Origin: Symsagittifera roscoffensis
Taxonomy: Eukaryota > Xenacoelomorpha > Acoela > Convolutidae
NCBI RefSeq assembly: GCF_963678635.1
Contig: NC_087065.1
Span: forward strand, 76,051,786 to 76,115,785
Direction of reading: 5' to 3'
Length of the DNA: 64,000 nt
A program made the position numbers and the translations under genes. Below the pieces are notes generated by a model. That model made no database searches and was not told the DNA's origin. It worked only from the letters and a program-made list of their open reading frames with translations. Every line of letters begins with the position of its first letter. The first letter of the stretch is position 1. Below are positions 63,112 through 64,000 of the stretch, piece by piece.

Positions 63112-64000
63112 ATGATGAAATTTACTACCCTACTTTCAACATTTATACCTCTTGTCATTCTACAGAATGATGATTTGGAAAACGTATCGAATTCTCTCAA
63201 AGTTATTCACTATGACTGTTCAAGCATGCAGGAAAATAAAATTAAATCAAGTGGCCCCATGTAAAGTTAGCCCAGAAAACCTTTACACTACCGATAGCAC
63301 AATTAGCGTATATCAACGGTCTTATAGAACATACGTGAACGCAGTTATGTGTAAAATAAAAAAACATTTCCCATTCGTTATAATTGCGGAATGTGGGCAC
63401 ATTCTTTCATCGTTCACAATATGAACATGATAACCTATGAAATTATTATACCACCAGAAGATTGCGAAAAAGCAGCAAAAAACAACAAAATTACAGTGAA
63501 TGAAGATGGATACACCCATGAACTAATTATAAAAATGGATGAAAGTATTTTACAACACAGAAATGAAGGAACATCATTAGAAGGCGACAGTTCGACAGCA
63601 TGGAAGAAAAGGGGACAAATCAAACACTATAGTTACGAAACCCACATGCAAAAAGTTCAACTCAAAGTAAATCTAGAAACAAAACAAGTACAAAATCCTT
63701 ACGGTATCCCATTACCATGCACAGTACTCGAAGGCGGATGCGAATCAACATCATTAGACCCTTATGCTTACACTTGGGACATGCCCCAAAATTGCGTAGT
63801 CACAAAATTGTTTTCTCAAAAAGCGAAAATGGTCAAGTACGCTACTGAGTTGGACCACCCTCAATATCATATACTGAGTGAGGGATCGGCACCCAATGGC
63901 TTACACCTCAAAATTCGCATTTACAACAAGCAGCAAGAAGTCTGCAGCAGGCCAGGAGCATTATATAAAACAAATTTTGAGTCCTTGTTTATTTCTTATT
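63112..64000 (+). pseudogene. env: Envelope-like glycoprotein gene, frame-broken, runs off the window
   Basis: Position downstream of integrase fits a retroviral-type envelope. The first ATG pair opens a hydrophobic stretch that could be a signal peptide, but this frame stops at 63262-63264. A second frame carries protein-like sequence to about 63424. From about 63391 the first frame resumes and stays open to the window end. The long final part has several cysteines and a G-G-C ... Y-x-W-x-x-P-x-x-C pattern. That is loosely like glycoproteins of some negative-strand RNA viruses, but I cannot assign a family. The transmembrane anchor would lie outside the window. Confidence 0.6.

Noticed and set aside
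1-64000. rRNA genes, bacterial operons or riboswitches
   Set aside because: Nothing in the sequence resembles them.

Overview
The window is nuclear DNA from an animal. Three spliced or single-exon genes encode proteins of metazoan or pan-eukaryotic families: GOLPH3, BMS1 and a galactose-3-O-sulfotransferase. The introns have GT/AG borders, and most of the rest is AT-rich interspersed repeat. I cannot name the species. A Gal3ST gene together with a genome swollen by short non-autonomous elements would fit a tunicate, cnidarian or other invertebrate, but this is inference.

Layout. 1-4.0 kb: a hAT miniature element and degenerate tRNA-derived SINE-like sequence. 4.0-4.4 kb: last coding exon of GOLPH3 (+). 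5.8-6.7 kb: more SINE-type repeats, ending about 30 bp before the BMS1 start codon. 6.75-10.32 kb: an uninterrupted 1189-codon BMS1 gene (+). 10.4-18.3 kb: SINE-like repeats, possible exons of unrecognised genes, and a decayed minus-strand coding relic. 18.7-27.9 kb: a higher-order repeat block with four copies of a TTCGACC-rich minisatellite fused to hAT miniature-element tails. 29.4-29.8 kb: an inverted-repeat element with a GC-rich T-shaped core, lying directly upstream of the first coding exon of a Gal3ST-like gene. That gene appears to run from 29.8 to 50.47 kb. Its introns hold several Helentron-type non-autonomous copies, three kinds of inverted-repeat MITE and a decayed autonomous hAT transposon with an 8-bp target duplication.

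50.5-64 kb is the 5' two thirds of an envelope-bearing Ty3/gypsy-type LTR retroelement: candidate promoter and primer-binding site, a 1568-bp tandem duplication of the leader, an array of GGTTTCAG octamers, a duplicated small leader ORF, gag, protease, reverse transcriptase/RNase H, integrase and an env-like frame that leaves the window. Gag and protease are joined by a textbook -1 frameshift signal (TTTAAAC, 7-nt spacer, 7-bp stem). Several frame breaks and stops show that this copy is decayed.

The most interesting items are the gag-pro frameshift signal, the undescribed duplicated leader ORF with the octamer array, the T-shaped core of the element at 29.4 kb, the Helentron-like family, and the repeat edges lying directly against the BMS1 and Gal3ST start codons.
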